Positions 18,419-28,000 of a DNA stretch of 64,000 nt are shown here, piece by piece (the first letter of the stretch is position 1; each line of letters begins with the position of its first letter). The position numbers and the translations under genes were made by a program. This DNA is from CAVQAH01 sp963784195. GTDB lineage: Bacteria > Acidobacteriota > Vicinamibacteria > Vicinamibacterales > 2-12-FULL-66-21. The stretch is taken from assembly GCA_963784195.1 (NCBI GenBank), contig CAWARA010000038.1, positions 1-64,000 on the forward strand. The letters are read 5' to 3'. A model generated the notes under the pieces. It was given only the letters and a program-made list of their open reading frames with translations. It had not been told where the DNA came from and searched no databases.

Positions 18419-21297
18419 AATGCGGACACTCTCGGGGGGTCCGAGATAACTCGGCCGCAGACCGCCGGTGTCCACGACGATTTTCTGCAGAACCAGCCCC
18501 GGTTCGAGCGCGTGGTACTTCAGCAGGTGGACGCCGGGCTTCGTGATCGTGTGTGTCGAGGTCAGGACCGTGACGCCATCGGCGACCGATCGTTCCCACG
18601 CCTGAAGGGAGCTGTCCGCGTGCACGTCAATCACCTGCGGGCGCTCGTCATCGAAGGCCATGCCGTAGCGAAATCCCGTGCCGGGACGGAACTTCTGCGT
18701 GGGTGCGAAATACGCGTGCACGCGGACGTTTCCTGATGTGAACAGGAACATCCGGTATTCGAGCCTCATCTGATCGGTTGGCCCGGTCGCGCCGCCGGTG
18801 CCTGCCGGCCATGGCGTGACCGGCCATGCGGTGACGCCAGACAACGTGCGGCCGTGATCCGGCACGGTCACCCACTGCCTTCCATCAGGAGCGATGGCGC
18901 GGCTGTAGTGCTCCGCCTCGATGGACACGTAGCCATTGGTTTCCACGAACCCGTCGACCTCTTCGGGTCTCGGCGAGCGCGGGTTCAGGATCGGGACGCC
19001 GACCTGCACGCGGGTGTCGCCCGGGCCGCGTATGGTGATGGTTGCGGAAGTCGCGTCGAGCGGCACCTCGTTCCAACGTGCGCTGACCCAGATGCGCTGC
19101 TCGCGATCGACCGTGCCTCGCGGCGTATCGATGTGCAGCCACGGCTCGCTCGTCTCGATGCTGAACGCGAAGGGGTCCCGGCCGCGGTTGAAGATCTCGA
19201 TATAACGCGGAGCCTTCTCGTACACCGTGAGCGCCGGGAGCACCGGCGCTCCCGCGTTTCCTCCAGGCCAGCTCGCCGTGGAACCCTCGATGGCGACGCC
19301 CATTTCCCCTGTTCCTGACGGCTGGATCTCCTGGACCCCCGGCATCGCATTACGCACCGGTTGATTCCAGTAGGTGTAACCGATGTGCGTCTGATCCATC
19401 ATGTGCTGCCACTTGCCGCCGGCCAGCGTCTCGTGGAAGTGCCGAGTAAGGTTGCATCCTGCGCGAAGAGTTCTCGGGCACGCGCGGCGAGATCGTTCGC
19501 CGCCGTTCTGCCTTGCACGGCGTACAGCCGGTTCCTCGCCGTCGTGACGTACAGCTCGTTCAGCAGCGCTGACGCCTTGATCGGGTGCAGCACCAGCTGG
19601 TAGAACGCGTCTTTCGCCGCGATGGACATGGCCGAGTAGATCGTTTCCGCCCTCGCGACCAGGCGCCGGAAGTCGTCGACAACTGTCTCCGCTTCCCTGT
19701 AGTTCTCGAGACTGTAGGTCTGCGGCTCCAGCATCTCCGGCTTGCGACGTCCGTTGTATTTCGTGTACGACGAGACGAGCGTCGCGATCTCCGCAGCATG
19801 TTCGGCGCCGAACTCACGCGCAGCCCACGTCCTGGTGTATTCGGCAAGTCGATCGACGGGCCAGCGTTCGGGGTCCCAGGCGTAGTCGAGAAAGAACTGG
19901 ATGGGCAGCTCCATCGGTTTGATGTCGCCGACGTTCACGATCCAGATCCGCGTGGCACCGTAGCGCCAGGCCAGGTGCATCTGTTCCCAGATCTTCGGGA
20001 TCGGAACGGTGTTCAGCCACTTGTACGAACGCGGCCCACCCACGTAGTCGAGGTGGTAGTAAACGCCCGCGCCGCCCGGGCGCTGTCGTTCGTCCGGCGT
20101 GGGCAGGCGTCGGATGTTTCCCCAGTTGTCATCGCTCCACAGCACGGTCACGTCGTCCGGCACGCGCATGCCGCGCTCGTAGTACTCCTGCACCTCCTTG
20201 TAGAGCGCCCACACCTGCGGCACTGTGGAGACATCGGCGGCGCGGTGCTCGGCGATGATCCGGCGCTGATCGGCAACGATCCGCTCGAGCAGCGCGACGT
20301 TGACGGATTCCGACATCGGCTCATCGCCGTCGCCGCGCATGCCGAGCGTGATGATGTTCTCGTAGCCGGCGGTTCGTCGAATGCCGTCGGTCCAGAACGT
20401 CCGAAGCGCATCGGCGTTGGTGGTGTAGTTCCAAGGACCCTGCCCGTACCGTCGCCACTCGTCGTGCGCTCGCATCATCGGTTCGTGGTGCGACGTGCCC
20501 AGGACGATGCCATATTCGTCGGCGAGCGCTGGATTGCGCGGGTCGTCGTCGTTGAAGGCGCTGCCCCACATCGCTGGCCAGAGGAAATTGGCCCGCAGCC
20601 GAAGCAGGAGCTCGAACACCTTCCCATAGAACTGGTGATTGAAGCCGCCGAACGTCTTCTGCGCCCAGTTGGTCAGCGCCGGTGCTTCGTCGTTGATGAA
20701 GATGCCTCTGTACTTGACGGCCGGCTCGCGGCGCACGTAGCGGCCGGCGCGCACGAACAGCTGGGACTGCGGACGAACCGGCACGTCGGCCCACCAATGC
20801 CAGGGCGACACGCCGCTCTGTTCTGAGAGTTCATAGGCCGCGAAAATCGTGCCTCGCTTGTCGCTGCCCACGACCACGAGCGCGCGCGCGATTCCAGGAA
20901 CCGGACGATCGACGACCTGTATGACCGAGCTCTCCCAACGGCCGCGGATCTCGGCCACGTCAAGCCGGCCGTCTCGCACGAGCCGATCGATGATGCGGTT
21001 CCTGCCCAGGGTCCCAATCACGACGACGTCACTGGCCTTCGACGGCGCGGCTGTGACGACAGGCGGGCGCACGCCGGTGACGCGACGGATGTCTTCCTGC
21101 AGATCGTTCACCGCGCGCAGGACGCCTGGGTAATCCTGAGAGTCGACAACGAGTGGGGCAACAGTCCCCGTGGAGACAAGGTGGACGGCGCCCGGCGTGG
21201 CGGCCGGCTCCACGATCCGCGGGTTTCCAGGACCCGATGCAGCCGCCAGCGCGCCGGGCGTGAGCACGCAGCAAATCAGGAGTGGGATCGCGAGCAC
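18413..21297 (-). CDS. GH115 xylan alpha-1,2-glucuronidase, frameshifted
   Basis: Removes (methyl)glucuronate from internal and terminal residues of xylan; secreted. Two frames join: 21297 to about 19445 carries the N-terminal and catalytic domains (IKYRGIFINDEAPAL-like text, FLWPAMWGSAFNDDDP, SDDNWGNIRRLP, YHLDYVGGPRSYKW), and 19402-18413 carries the C-terminal domains starting HMMDQTHIGYTYW. Between them the family motif HFHETLAGGKWQHMM is readable only after a one-base shift near 19445, probably a lost base in a GG/GGG run. The start is unclear: GTG at 21297 leaves a hydrophobic signal core with no basic n-region, and the heptamer repeat lies immediately upstream. Downstream of ManD on the same strand. 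Confidence 0.85.
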
Positions 21298-21328
21298 GCT
21301 AAGCGATGGGCAAAGGGCGATGGGCGAT

Positions 21329-21495
21329 GGGCAATCGGAAATCGGAAATCGGAAATCGGAGATCGGAAATCGGAAATCGGTATTGGGCGCGTGCTTCTTG
21401 GATTCCCGCTTCCCATTTCGCGCATTTCCGATCTCCGATTTCCGATCTCCGATTTCCGATTTCCGATCTCCGATTTCCGATTTCCGATCGCCGAT
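21329..21495. repeat. Heptamer repeat tract with inverted arms (family A, copy 3)
   Basis: The cleanest copy: at least seven CGGAAAT/CGGAGAT units (about 21333-21387) and a matching inverted arm (about 21422-21493). It lies between the ManD stop and the GH115 5' end, both on the minus strand. Confidence 0.88.
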
Positions 21496-21502
21496 TCTCG
21501 AG

Positions 21503-22709
21503 TCACCAGCTGTGCATCGTGCCATCGAGCAGTCGCGCCGTTGGCAGGTACGCCCGTTTGTATGGGAACGCCGCAGCCGCTGTTTCGTCGATCTCGACGC
21601 CCAGCCCCGGTGCATCGCCCGGGTGCATCATGCCGTCGGCGAAGGTGTAGGCGTGGCGAAACACGCGCTCCGTCTCCGGCGCGTGCGGCATGTGCTCCTG
21701 GATGCCGAAGTTGTGCACGCTCAGGTCGAAATGCAGCGCTGCCGCCATGCAGACCGGACTCAGATCCGTTGCGCCATGCGATCCTGTGCGAACCTGGTGG
21801 AGCTCCGCGAGAGCGGCCACCTTGCGCATGTGGCTGATCCCGCCGGCGTGGACGACCGTCGTCCGGATGTAGTCAATCAACTGTTCCTGGATGAGTTGAT
21901 AACAGTCGTAGATCGAGTTGAACACTTCGCCCACGGCCAGCGGCGTGGTCGTGTGCTGTCGAATGAGTCGGAAGCTCGCCTGGTTCTCGGCGGGCGTCGG
22001 GATCTTCGAGCCAGAACAAATGGTGCGGCTCGAGCGCCTTGCCGAGCCGCGCCGCCTCGATCGGCGAGAGCCGGTGATGGACGTCGTGCAGCAGGTGCAG
22101 CTCCGGGCTGAAGTGCTGGCGCAACGCGTCGAATAACTCCGGCACGATGCGCAGGTACGGTTCGGTGCTCCAGCGCGACTCCTCCGGAAGGCCCTCGGCC
22201 GCCGGTTCGTAGCGGCCGCCGCTCGCAATCCCGTACACCTTCGAGAGGCCGGGCACGCCGCACTGCGCGCGCACCGCTCGGTATCCTTGCTCGACGTGAC
22301 GCGCCACGGACTCGAGTGTGGCGTCGATCGTGTCGCCGTTTGCGTGCCCGTACACCAGGACGCCGTCGCGCGACGCACCGCCGAGAAGCTGGTACACCGG
22401 GGCGTTCAGGGCTTTGCCCTTGATGTCCCACAACGCGGTATCGACCGCAGCAATCGCGGTCATCGTGACCGGGCCGCGCCGCCAGTAGGCACCCTTGTAG
22501 AGCAGCTGCCAGATGTCTTCGATGCGGCGTGCGTCACGCCCGATGAGCAAGGGTATGACGTGATCCTCGAGATAGCTGGCGACGGCAAGCTCGCGCCCGT
22601 TGAGCGTCGCGTCGCCCAACCCGTACAAGCCGTCTTCGGTTTCGAGTCTCAGGGTGACAAAGTTTCGCCCCGGACCACACGTGATGACCCTGGCGTCCGC
22701 GATCTTCAT
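21503..22709 (-). CDS. manD: D-mannonate dehydratase ManD (enolase superfamily), frameshifted
   Basis: Dehydrates D-mannonate to 2-keto-3-deoxygluconate, the step after UxaC and fructuronate reductase. The N-terminal capping domain (GRNFVTLRLETEDGLYGLGDATLNGRE, residues 14-40) and the ManD-specific YWRRGPVTMTAIAAVDTALWDIKGK and VYGHANG are present, with barrel metal region HDVHHRLSPIEAARLGK. After FWLEDP the frame breaks: an extra G near 21996 (CCC-G-ACG). The homologous TPAENQASFRLIRQH then continues in the next frame to the C-terminus LLDGTMHSW. Joined length is about 402 residues, the family norm. RspA-type paralogues with other substrates cannot be excluded, but the locus favours mannonate. 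Confidence 0.88.
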
Positions 22710-22832
22710 GTCGAGGCACCGTGTGATGGCGCTGAATTAATGCGGGTCGTGAACAGAAAACGCATTCACTATACGCACACACTGCGGACCCGTCCAGACT
22801 TGCGACGGTTTGCTGGTAGATTTGGCCTAACC

Positions 22833-22861
22833 TTGACATGAGCGATATCTGGCCTATATCG
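22833..22861 (+). promoter_or_regulatory. Promoter with overlapping palindrome upstream of the ROK regulator
   Basis: TTGACA (22833-22838), 16 bases, TATATC (22855-22860). An inverted repeat CGATAT...ATATCG (22843-22861) overlaps spacer and -10, suggesting repression, perhaps autoregulation. The divergent ManD gene starts at 22709, so the same site could control both. Confidence 0.55.
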
Positions 22862-22922
22862 TTCGGACCAGCAACGAACGTCGAGAATCCTGGACCTGGC
22901 CTTACGTCTCCGCGCGGCTGCC

Positions 22923-24131
22923 ATGCGCAAGATCGACCTGACCAATTTTCAGCTCGCCACCAGCGAAACCGCGCGGCACATCAATCGGCGCATCGCGCTC
23001 AATATCATCAGGCGGCATCAGCCGATGTCGCGGGCCGACGTCGCGCGCCGATCGGGTCTGCAGCGCAGCACGGTATCCGCCATTATCGACCAGCTCATTG
23101 GAGAAGGCTGGGTGACCGAGGGAGCCAGTCCTGCTTCGGCCCGCGGACGTCGCCCGCGTTTCCTGCATCTGAACGTAGAGCGTGCCGGCATCATCGCCGT
23201 GGATTTGAGGCCGGGCATGACGCGCGTGGGGCTCGCGGGTCTCGACGCGCGCTTCGTCATGCAGACTGAATGGGTCACCCCGGCAAAGCCCGACGAGTTT
23301 GCGCGAAAGCTCGCCCGCACGGTCACGGACTTTCGCAACGCACATCCCGAGATGGTCTATGAAGGTGTCGGCGTCAGCCTGCCCGGACGAGTCGATCAGT
23401 CCGGCACGCTGATGTTCGCGCCCAACCTCGGGTGGGGTCAGGTCAATATTCGGCGTCTCCTCGAATCCAGCGTGGACCTGCCCGTCGTGTTCGAGAACGC
23501 CGCGAGCGCGTGCGCGCTGGCGGAGCTGTGGTTCGGGCGTCACCCCGACGACGTCAAACATCTCGTCGCGGTGACAGTGTCGGAGGGCATCGGCGTCGGA
23601 CTTCTGCTCAACGGACAGCTGTTTCACGGCACCGATGCGCTGGCGGGTGAGTTCGGACACGTCACCCTCGACGAGTCAGGACCACCGTGCTCCTGTGGAA
23701 AAACCGGATGCTGGGAACAGTACGCGTCCAATTCCGCGGCGCTGGCATATTACCTCGGGGACACGGGCATGACCCGGCCGGCGCCCCAGGGTGCAGCGGA
23801 CGATGCGGCGCTGACCTTCGACGAGATCCTGCGGCGCGCCGATCGCGGTGACGCCCGCGCCATCGAGACGCTCGAGCGCATGGCCCGCTACCTGGGCATC
23901 GGGCTGGCACCGATTGTCACCGGTCTGGCGCCGCAGGTTCTGGTGATCATCGGAGCGATCACCGGCGCCTGGAACCGCGTCGGCCCCATCCTCGAGGACG
24001 TCGTCCGCAGCCGATCGATGTCGCTCGTGAAGACGCGCCTCGTTCCGACCGACCCGGCCACACAGCCAAGGCTTCGAGGCGCCGTCACGCTGGTGGTGCA
24101 GCGGCACTTTGCTGTTCCGAATGTTGCGTAA
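22923..24131 (+). CDS. ROK-family transcriptional regulator (XylR/NagC-like)
   Basis: 402 residues: N-terminal winged helix-turn-helix (MSRADVARRSGLQRSTVSAIIDQLIGEGWV, residues 35-65), then a ROK sugar-binding ATPase-like domain. The ROK zinc site is intact (CSCGKTGCWEQYAS near residue 260). Such proteins usually repress sugar genes and are relieved by the sugar. It is divergent from ManD across a 213-base gap with a palindrome and follows the hexuronate/xylan genes, so it is the best candidate regulator of this locus. It converges with the SDR gene. Confidence 0.9.
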   Translation: MRKIDLTNFQLATSETARHINRRIALNIIRRHQPMSRADVARRSGLQRSTVSAIIDQLIGEGWVTEGASPASARGRRPRFLHLNVERAGIIAVDLRPGMTRVGLAGLDARFVMQTEWVTPAKPDEFARKLARTVTDFRNAHPEMVYEGVGVSLPGRVDQSGTLMFAPNLGWGQVNIRRLLESSVDLPVVFENAASACALAELWFGRHPDDVKHLVAVTVSEGIGVGLLLNGQLFHGTDALAGEFGHVTLDESGPPCSCGKTGCWEQYASNSAALAYYLGDTGMTRPAPQGAADDAALTFDEILRRADRGDARAIETLERMARYLGIGLAPIVTGLAPQVLVIIGAITGAWNRVGPILEDVVRSRSMSLVKTRLVPTDPATQPRLRGAVTLVVQRHFAVPNVA

Positions 24132-24133
24132 TC

Positions 24134-24247
24134 GAAGAGCTGGCGTCCGTAGTTCGTGGTCCGTGGTCGCTCGTCGCTCGTCGCTCGAAGAGCCCAGAGC
24201 TCACGATGCAGCTCTTTCGAGCGACGGACCGACGGACCACGGACCAC
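24134..24247. repeat. Inverted GTCCGTGG-type repeat (family C, copy 1)
   Basis: Between the convergent ROK and SDR ends: GTCCGTAGTTCGTGGTCCGTGG and GTCGCTC units, then GAAGAGC...GCTCTTTCGAGCGAC and inverse GGACCACGGACCACG. The nested arms could form a long bidirectional terminator-like hairpin. No gene is present. Confidence 0.75.
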
Positions 24248-24255
24248 GAGAGCAG

Positions 24256-25029
24256 TCATTGATTGACACCGCTCGCAAGGAACCCACCATCGACTACGAG
24301 GACATGACCGGTGATGAAGCTGGCGGCGTCCGAGGCCAGGAACAGGGCCGTGCCGACCAGTTCGTCGAGTTCGCCAAACCGGCGCATCGGCGTGCGCACG
24401 AGGAGTTCGCGACCTCGCGGCGAGTCGAGCAGGGCCCGATTCAGATCGGTCCGGAAGATGCCCGGCGCGATCGCGTTGACGGTGACGCCGCGCGAAGCCC
24501 ACTCGACCGCGAGCGCGCGTGTCAAGCCGGCCACGCCGGCTTTGCTGGCCGTATAGGCGCTGACTTCGAAGAAGCCGACAAACGACGAGAGCGAAGCGAT
24601 GTTGATGAGACGTCCTGACCCGCGCTCGAGCATGGGCACCGCGAAGACCTGGCAGGTGTTCCAGGTACCGGTGAGGTTGATGTCCACGATCCGCTGCCAG
24701 TCGCTCGCGTTCATCTCGGTGCTCGGCACACGCATCGTCACGCCGGCAGCACAGATGACGATGTCGATATGGCCAAATGCCTCCAGGCATCTGTCGCGGA
24801 CGGCCTCGAGCGAGGGACGATCGCTCACGTCGGCGGTGATTCGCAGCGTGCGCCGGCCGTGCGCTTCGATGTCATCCGCCACCTCCCGCACGAGGTCCGC
24901 GCGCCGCGCCGTGGCGACCACCTCGGCGCCTGCCTGGGCCAGGCCCAGAGCGAGCGTCCGGCCGATGCCGCTGCTGCCGCCGACGACGACGGCCACGCGT
25001 CCCGTCAGCGAGAACAGCGAAGGCGTCAT
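24256..25029 (-). CDS. SDR oxidoreductase, candidate D-fructuronate reductase
   Basis: Classical short-chain dehydrogenase of about 257 residues, cytoplasmic. Cofactor motif GGSSGIG near residue 18, CAAG in place of NNAG, catalytic Ser in IASLSS, and YTASK. The C-terminus ends in the usual TGHVLVVDGGF. It is like gluconate 5-dehydrogenase/fructuronate reductase members. No uxuB is present, while UxaC and ManD flank that step, so fructuronate to mannonate is the natural proposal; this is inference. The start is ATG 25029 or 25038; both overlap the start of the divergent beta-helix gene, leaving no room for a separate promoter region. Confidence 0.85.
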   Translation of the reverse strand: MTPSLFSLTGRVAVVVGGSSGIGRTLALGLAQAGAEVVATARRADLVREVADDIEAHGRRTLRITADVSDRPSLEAVRDRCLEAFGHIDIVICAAGVTMRVPSTEMNASDWQRIVDINLTGTWNTCQVFAVPMLERGSGRLINIASLSSFVGFFEVSAYTASKAGVAGLTRALAVEWASRGVTVNAIAPGIFRTDLNRALLDSPRGRELLVRTPMRRFGELDELVGTALFLASDAASFITGHVLVVDGGFLASGVNQ

Positions 25030-26878
25030 GGGCGGCATGATACGTGACGCTGGCTTGGGATGTTTGTTCTGTCTGCTGGTGGCTGCGCCGGTTCTGGCGC
25101 AGCCGTCTGGCGGGCCTTACGGCCCGCTTCCCCAGACCTACGCAATTCCCAAGGCGGTTCATCTCTACTACGTCGCACCGGACGGCAAACCTGAGGCCTC
25201 CGGGGCCACGCTTGCTGAGCCCACCACACTCGACGCGGCCATATCACGCGTCGTCACCGGCGACGCGATCGTGCTGCGTGGCGGGATCTACCGCACCGGC
25301 GGACTGACGCTGAATCAGGGAATCACGATGCAGCCGTACGCCGACGAGCGTCCTGTGCTGAAGGGGACGCTCGTGGCGGACAAATGGGAAGCGCTTCGCA
25401 ACAACGTGTGGCGCACCCGCTGGGATCGCTTGTTCCCGGCGCGGCCCCTGGGGTGGTGGCGCCGCGAGCGCGAAGGCATGATCACGCCACTGCATCGCTT
25501 CAACAACGACATGGTCTTCGTCGACGGCGAACTGCTGCAGTCGGCCGGCTGGGAAGGCGCCGTCGACGCGCACTCCTTCTATATCGACTACGACAGCGGC
25601 TACGTCTATGTCGGGGCGAATCCCGCCAATCGTCTCGTCGAGATCACCGCGTTCGACTGCGCGCTGCTGCGAACCACGCGGCCTGCGCACGGCAAGACGC
25701 CAGACAAGAAAGGATTCGTGATCCGCGGGCTGACGTTCACCCAGTACGCCTATCGCGCCATCGACATCGAGGGCAAGAGGCCGGCGGCGTCCGTAACCGA
25801 AGAGCCGACGGACGATCCGATCGGCCCGGCCGATCCCTCGACGTACGGCAAGGAAGTCGTGGGGACGACGCTCGAGCACGTGACGATCTGGTACACGTCG
25901 CGGGTGGCCGGCTACTTCCGTGGCGACGGCCTGATCATCCGGCACTCGCTGGTCAGCGATACCAGCACCGAGGGCATCTATGTGATCGGTTCGTCCGACG
26001 TGCTGCTGGAGAAGAACATCATCCGCAGGAACAACGTCGAGCAGCTCACGGGCTACTACCCGGCAGCTGTCAAGATCTTCAACCAGTCGCATCGCGTGAC
26101 GGTCCGCGACAACCTGGTGATCGATCAGCGGCACTCCAACGGCGTGTGGTACGACGTCGGCAACTCGGACGGCGTATTCGTGAACAACTGGGTCGAAGGG
26201 GCAGTCGACTGCTTCTTTTTCGAGATCTCCAGAGGCGCGACCGTCGCCGGCAACGTGTTCGTGGATTGCCAGAAGGGCATCCGCGTGCTCAACAGCGCGA
26301 ACGTTCGTGTCTACCAGAACACGCTGATCAATGCGCCCGCCTCGTTCGAGCGCAACGAGCGCAGCGCGGTTGGCGATCACTTCGGGTGGCATCCCCGCAC
26401 CGGGCCGGACGTAGACCAGCGCGACGGGCACGTCTTCGTCGGCAACCTGCTCGTGGCGCGCGAATCGTTCACGAGCCCGCTCCTGCGGTTCGAGCAGCCG
26501 CAGGCCCTGTGCGCGCGATTGACCAGGCCGCAGGTGACCGAGCTCGACTCGAATCTCTATGTCCGTCAGGGCATCTCCCAGGAACCGCTTATCTCGTGGA
26601 GCCCCGACGCCGCGGAAAAGTGCCAGATCGGCCTCGACTCGCTCGCCGCGCTGCAGAACGTGGCGCCAGCCTTCGAGCGCAACGGCCGCGCCTTCAGCGG
26701 CTACGCTGGTGCGCTGTTCCGAAGCCCCGAGCTGCGCAACTACGAGCTCAGTCAGCTCCCGCCTGGCACGCCGCCGGTCGCGTCGGTCCCGCCCGACGTC
26801 CTTCGCGTGCTTGGCTGGAAGGACGGACGAAACGCACCGGGCGCGTACTCGTTGTCGCCTTCCGCTTCATCTCGCTAG
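25028..26878 (+). CDS. Secreted right-handed beta-helix protein, possible polysaccharide-acting enzyme
   Basis: 616 residues with a signal peptide (GLGCLFCLLVAAPVLAQ). After HLYYVAPDGKPEASGATLAEPTTLDAAI, the usual entry of parallel beta-helix proteins, come repeated short strands (GLIIRHSLVSDTSTEGIYV, VTVRDNLVIDQ, GVFVNNWVEG, ATVAGNVFVDC, VRVYQNTLIN). This is the pectate-lyase-like fold, found in lyases, GH28-like and GH120-type enzymes and some adhesins. I cannot assign catalytic residues. The start ATG at 25028 (or 25037) overlaps the start of the divergent SDR gene. Confidence 0.8.
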   Translation: MGGMIRDAGLGCLFCLLVAAPVLAQPSGGPYGPLPQTYAIPKAVHLYYVAPDGKPEASGATLAEPTTLDAAISRVVTGDAIVLRGGIYRTGGLTLNQGITMQPYADERPVLKGTLVADKWEALRNNVWRTRWDRLFPARPLGWWRREREGMITPLHRFNNDMVFVDGELLQSAGWEGAVDAHSFYIDYDSGYVYVGANPANRLVEITAFDCALLRTTRPAHGKTPDKKGFVIRGLTFTQYAYRAIDIEGKRPAASVTEEPTDDPIGPADPSTYGKEVVGTTLEHVTIWYTSRVAGYFRGDGLIIRHSLVSDTSTEGIYVIGSSDVLLEKNIIRRNNVEQLTGYYPAAVKIFNQSHRVTVRDNLVIDQRHSNGVWYDVGNSDGVFVNNWVEGAVDCFFFEISRGATVAGNVFVDCQKGIRVLNSANVRVYQNTLINAPASFERNERSAVGDHFGWHPRTGPDVDQRDGHVFVGNLLVARESFTSPLLRFEQPQALCARLTRPQVTELDSNLYVRQGISQEPLISWSPDAAEKCQIGLDSLAALQNVAPAFERNGRAFSGYAGALFRSPELRNYELSQLPPGTPPVASVPPDVLRVLGWKDGRNAPGAYSLSPSASSR

Positions 26879-26960
26879 TGCCTCTGGCCCGCACGCGGCG
26901 GCGAGCGCAGCGAGCATCAGAAGACTGACGCGCCAGGATCTGATTCCAGCAGTCTCGTGT

Positions 26961-27764
26961 TCACAGGTCTGTGTCACGCCGGCGCGTACGGCCGACGAGA
27001 AACGCGGCAAGCAGCGGGATCAGCGCCGCCGACATGATTGCGGTGGGGTCGCCTTCGAGCGACCGTGTCCACCACGTTTTCGTGAAGTTGCCGACCGTCC
27101 AGGGACGAAGAGCGATCAGCCCGGCGGTCAGGAACGGAGCTGGAGCGAGCGGCAGTAACGATCGGCGCGCGACTGCAGCGCGGCAGCCGAGGACGAAGAC
27201 AGTCCAGGTCAGCAACGTGTAGGTCGCGGCGAACATTGCTCCAGCGCTGGCGGATGGCACCGATCGAGATGTCTCGATGCCGCTGACGACATGAAAGGAG
27301 GCCAGGACCGCGGCTGTGCCGGCTGGAGCCGCGGCGCAGGCGATCGCGAACGCCGCCGCAAGCGCCCCTGCGAAACTGCGCCACAGCCGCGCGCCGACTG
27401 TCTCGGACCAGATCCAGACCGCAGAAGCAACGGCAAAGAACCCCGGCATGTACAGCGGCGAGTTCTGGCTCATTCCGTGGCGCCAGTCTGCGGCAAACAC
27501 GAAGGCCCGGTCGCGCACACCAGGATCCGCGCCGAACGCGCCTGCGGTTGCCAGCTGCTCCAGGGGATTGGCGGCGAGGAACATCCACAGGAACAATGCC
27601 TGGGCGGCGGCGAGCGCCGCGGCCTTCAGCGCTCCCTGGGCTGGGCGAAACAGAACGGATGGCCGCAGTTTCGAGCATACGTATTCGTCAAATCCTTTCC
27701 ATACAGGAAGGCGAAACTGCGGACCGGTTTGGCTCAGGATGGCGGGTTCAGGACGGGGGTTCAC
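26961..27764 (-). CDS. Hypothetical multi-pass membrane protein, start uncertain
   Basis: Not recognised. From about residue 45 the product has roughly six hydrophobic helices (AALAAAQALFLWMFLAA, PGFFAVASAVWIW, AGALAAAFAIACAAA, TYTLLTWTVFVLG, and two more) and ends RTRRRDTDL, so it is probably an inner-membrane protein. The first residues (MNPRPEPAILS) are coded by the 13-mer repeat array and are unlikely to be native. No convincing ribosome site lies downstream, so the gene may have lost its 5' end. It converges with the beta-helix gene. Confidence 0.5.
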   Translation of the reverse strand: MNPRPEPAILSQTGPQFRLPVWKGFDEYVCSKLRPSVLFRPAQGALKAAALAAAQALFLWMFLAANPLEQLATAGAFGADPGVRDRAFVFAADWRHGMSQNSPLYMPGFFAVASAVWIWSETVGARLWRSFAGALAAAFAIACAAAPAGTAAVLASFHVVSGIETSRSVPSASAGAMFAATYTLLTWTVFVLGCRAAVARRSLLPLAPAPFLTAGLIALRPWTVGNFTKTWWTRSLEGDPTAIMSAALIPLLAAFLVGRTRRRDTDL

Positions 27765-27975
27765 GACGGGGGTTCACGACGGGGGTTCAGGACGGGGGTT
27801 CACGACGGGGGTTCAGGACGATGGTTCAGTTGCTGTTGCCGTGGTTGGTGGTTCGCCGATCGTCGCTCGAAGAGGCTATCGGGCCGGTTTTCGAGCTACT
27901 AGCGACGAACTACGAACTACGGCACGGAACCAGGGTGCTGACCCTACGTGGTGAACCCCTGTAGTGAACCGCTAG
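27741..27975. repeat. 13-mer repeat tract with inverted arm (family B, copy 1)
   Basis: Five full GGGGGTTCACGAC/GGGGGTTCAGGAC units run from 27755 to 27819 with degenerate flanks. A shorter inverse arm (GTGGTGAACCCC, GTAGTGAACC) follows at about 27940-27970. Between them are family C-like pieces (CGTCGCTCGAAGAG, CGAACTACGAACTACGG). The tract ends just before the kinase promoter. Confidence 0.85.
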
Positions 27976-27981
27976 GCGAAC

Positions 27982-27987
27982 TATAAT
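27982..27987 (+). promoter_or_regulatory. -10 element before the kinase gene
   Basis: A perfect TATAAT 13 bases before the ATG at 28001; the leader would be only a few bases. No clear -35; that position falls in the inverse arm of the 13-mer repeat. Confidence 0.45.
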
Positions 27988-28000
27988 CCGCCACGCATTC

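Noticed and set aside
12987..21495. Heptamer tracts as CRISPR arrays
   Set aside because: Units are 7 bases, contiguous, without unique spacers, and followed by an inverted arm; no cas genes are present.
21276..21506. Small proteins with KSEIGNR/PISDFRF repeats
   Set aside because: Direct translation of the stop-free heptamer array in several frames; no ribosome site or conserved domain.
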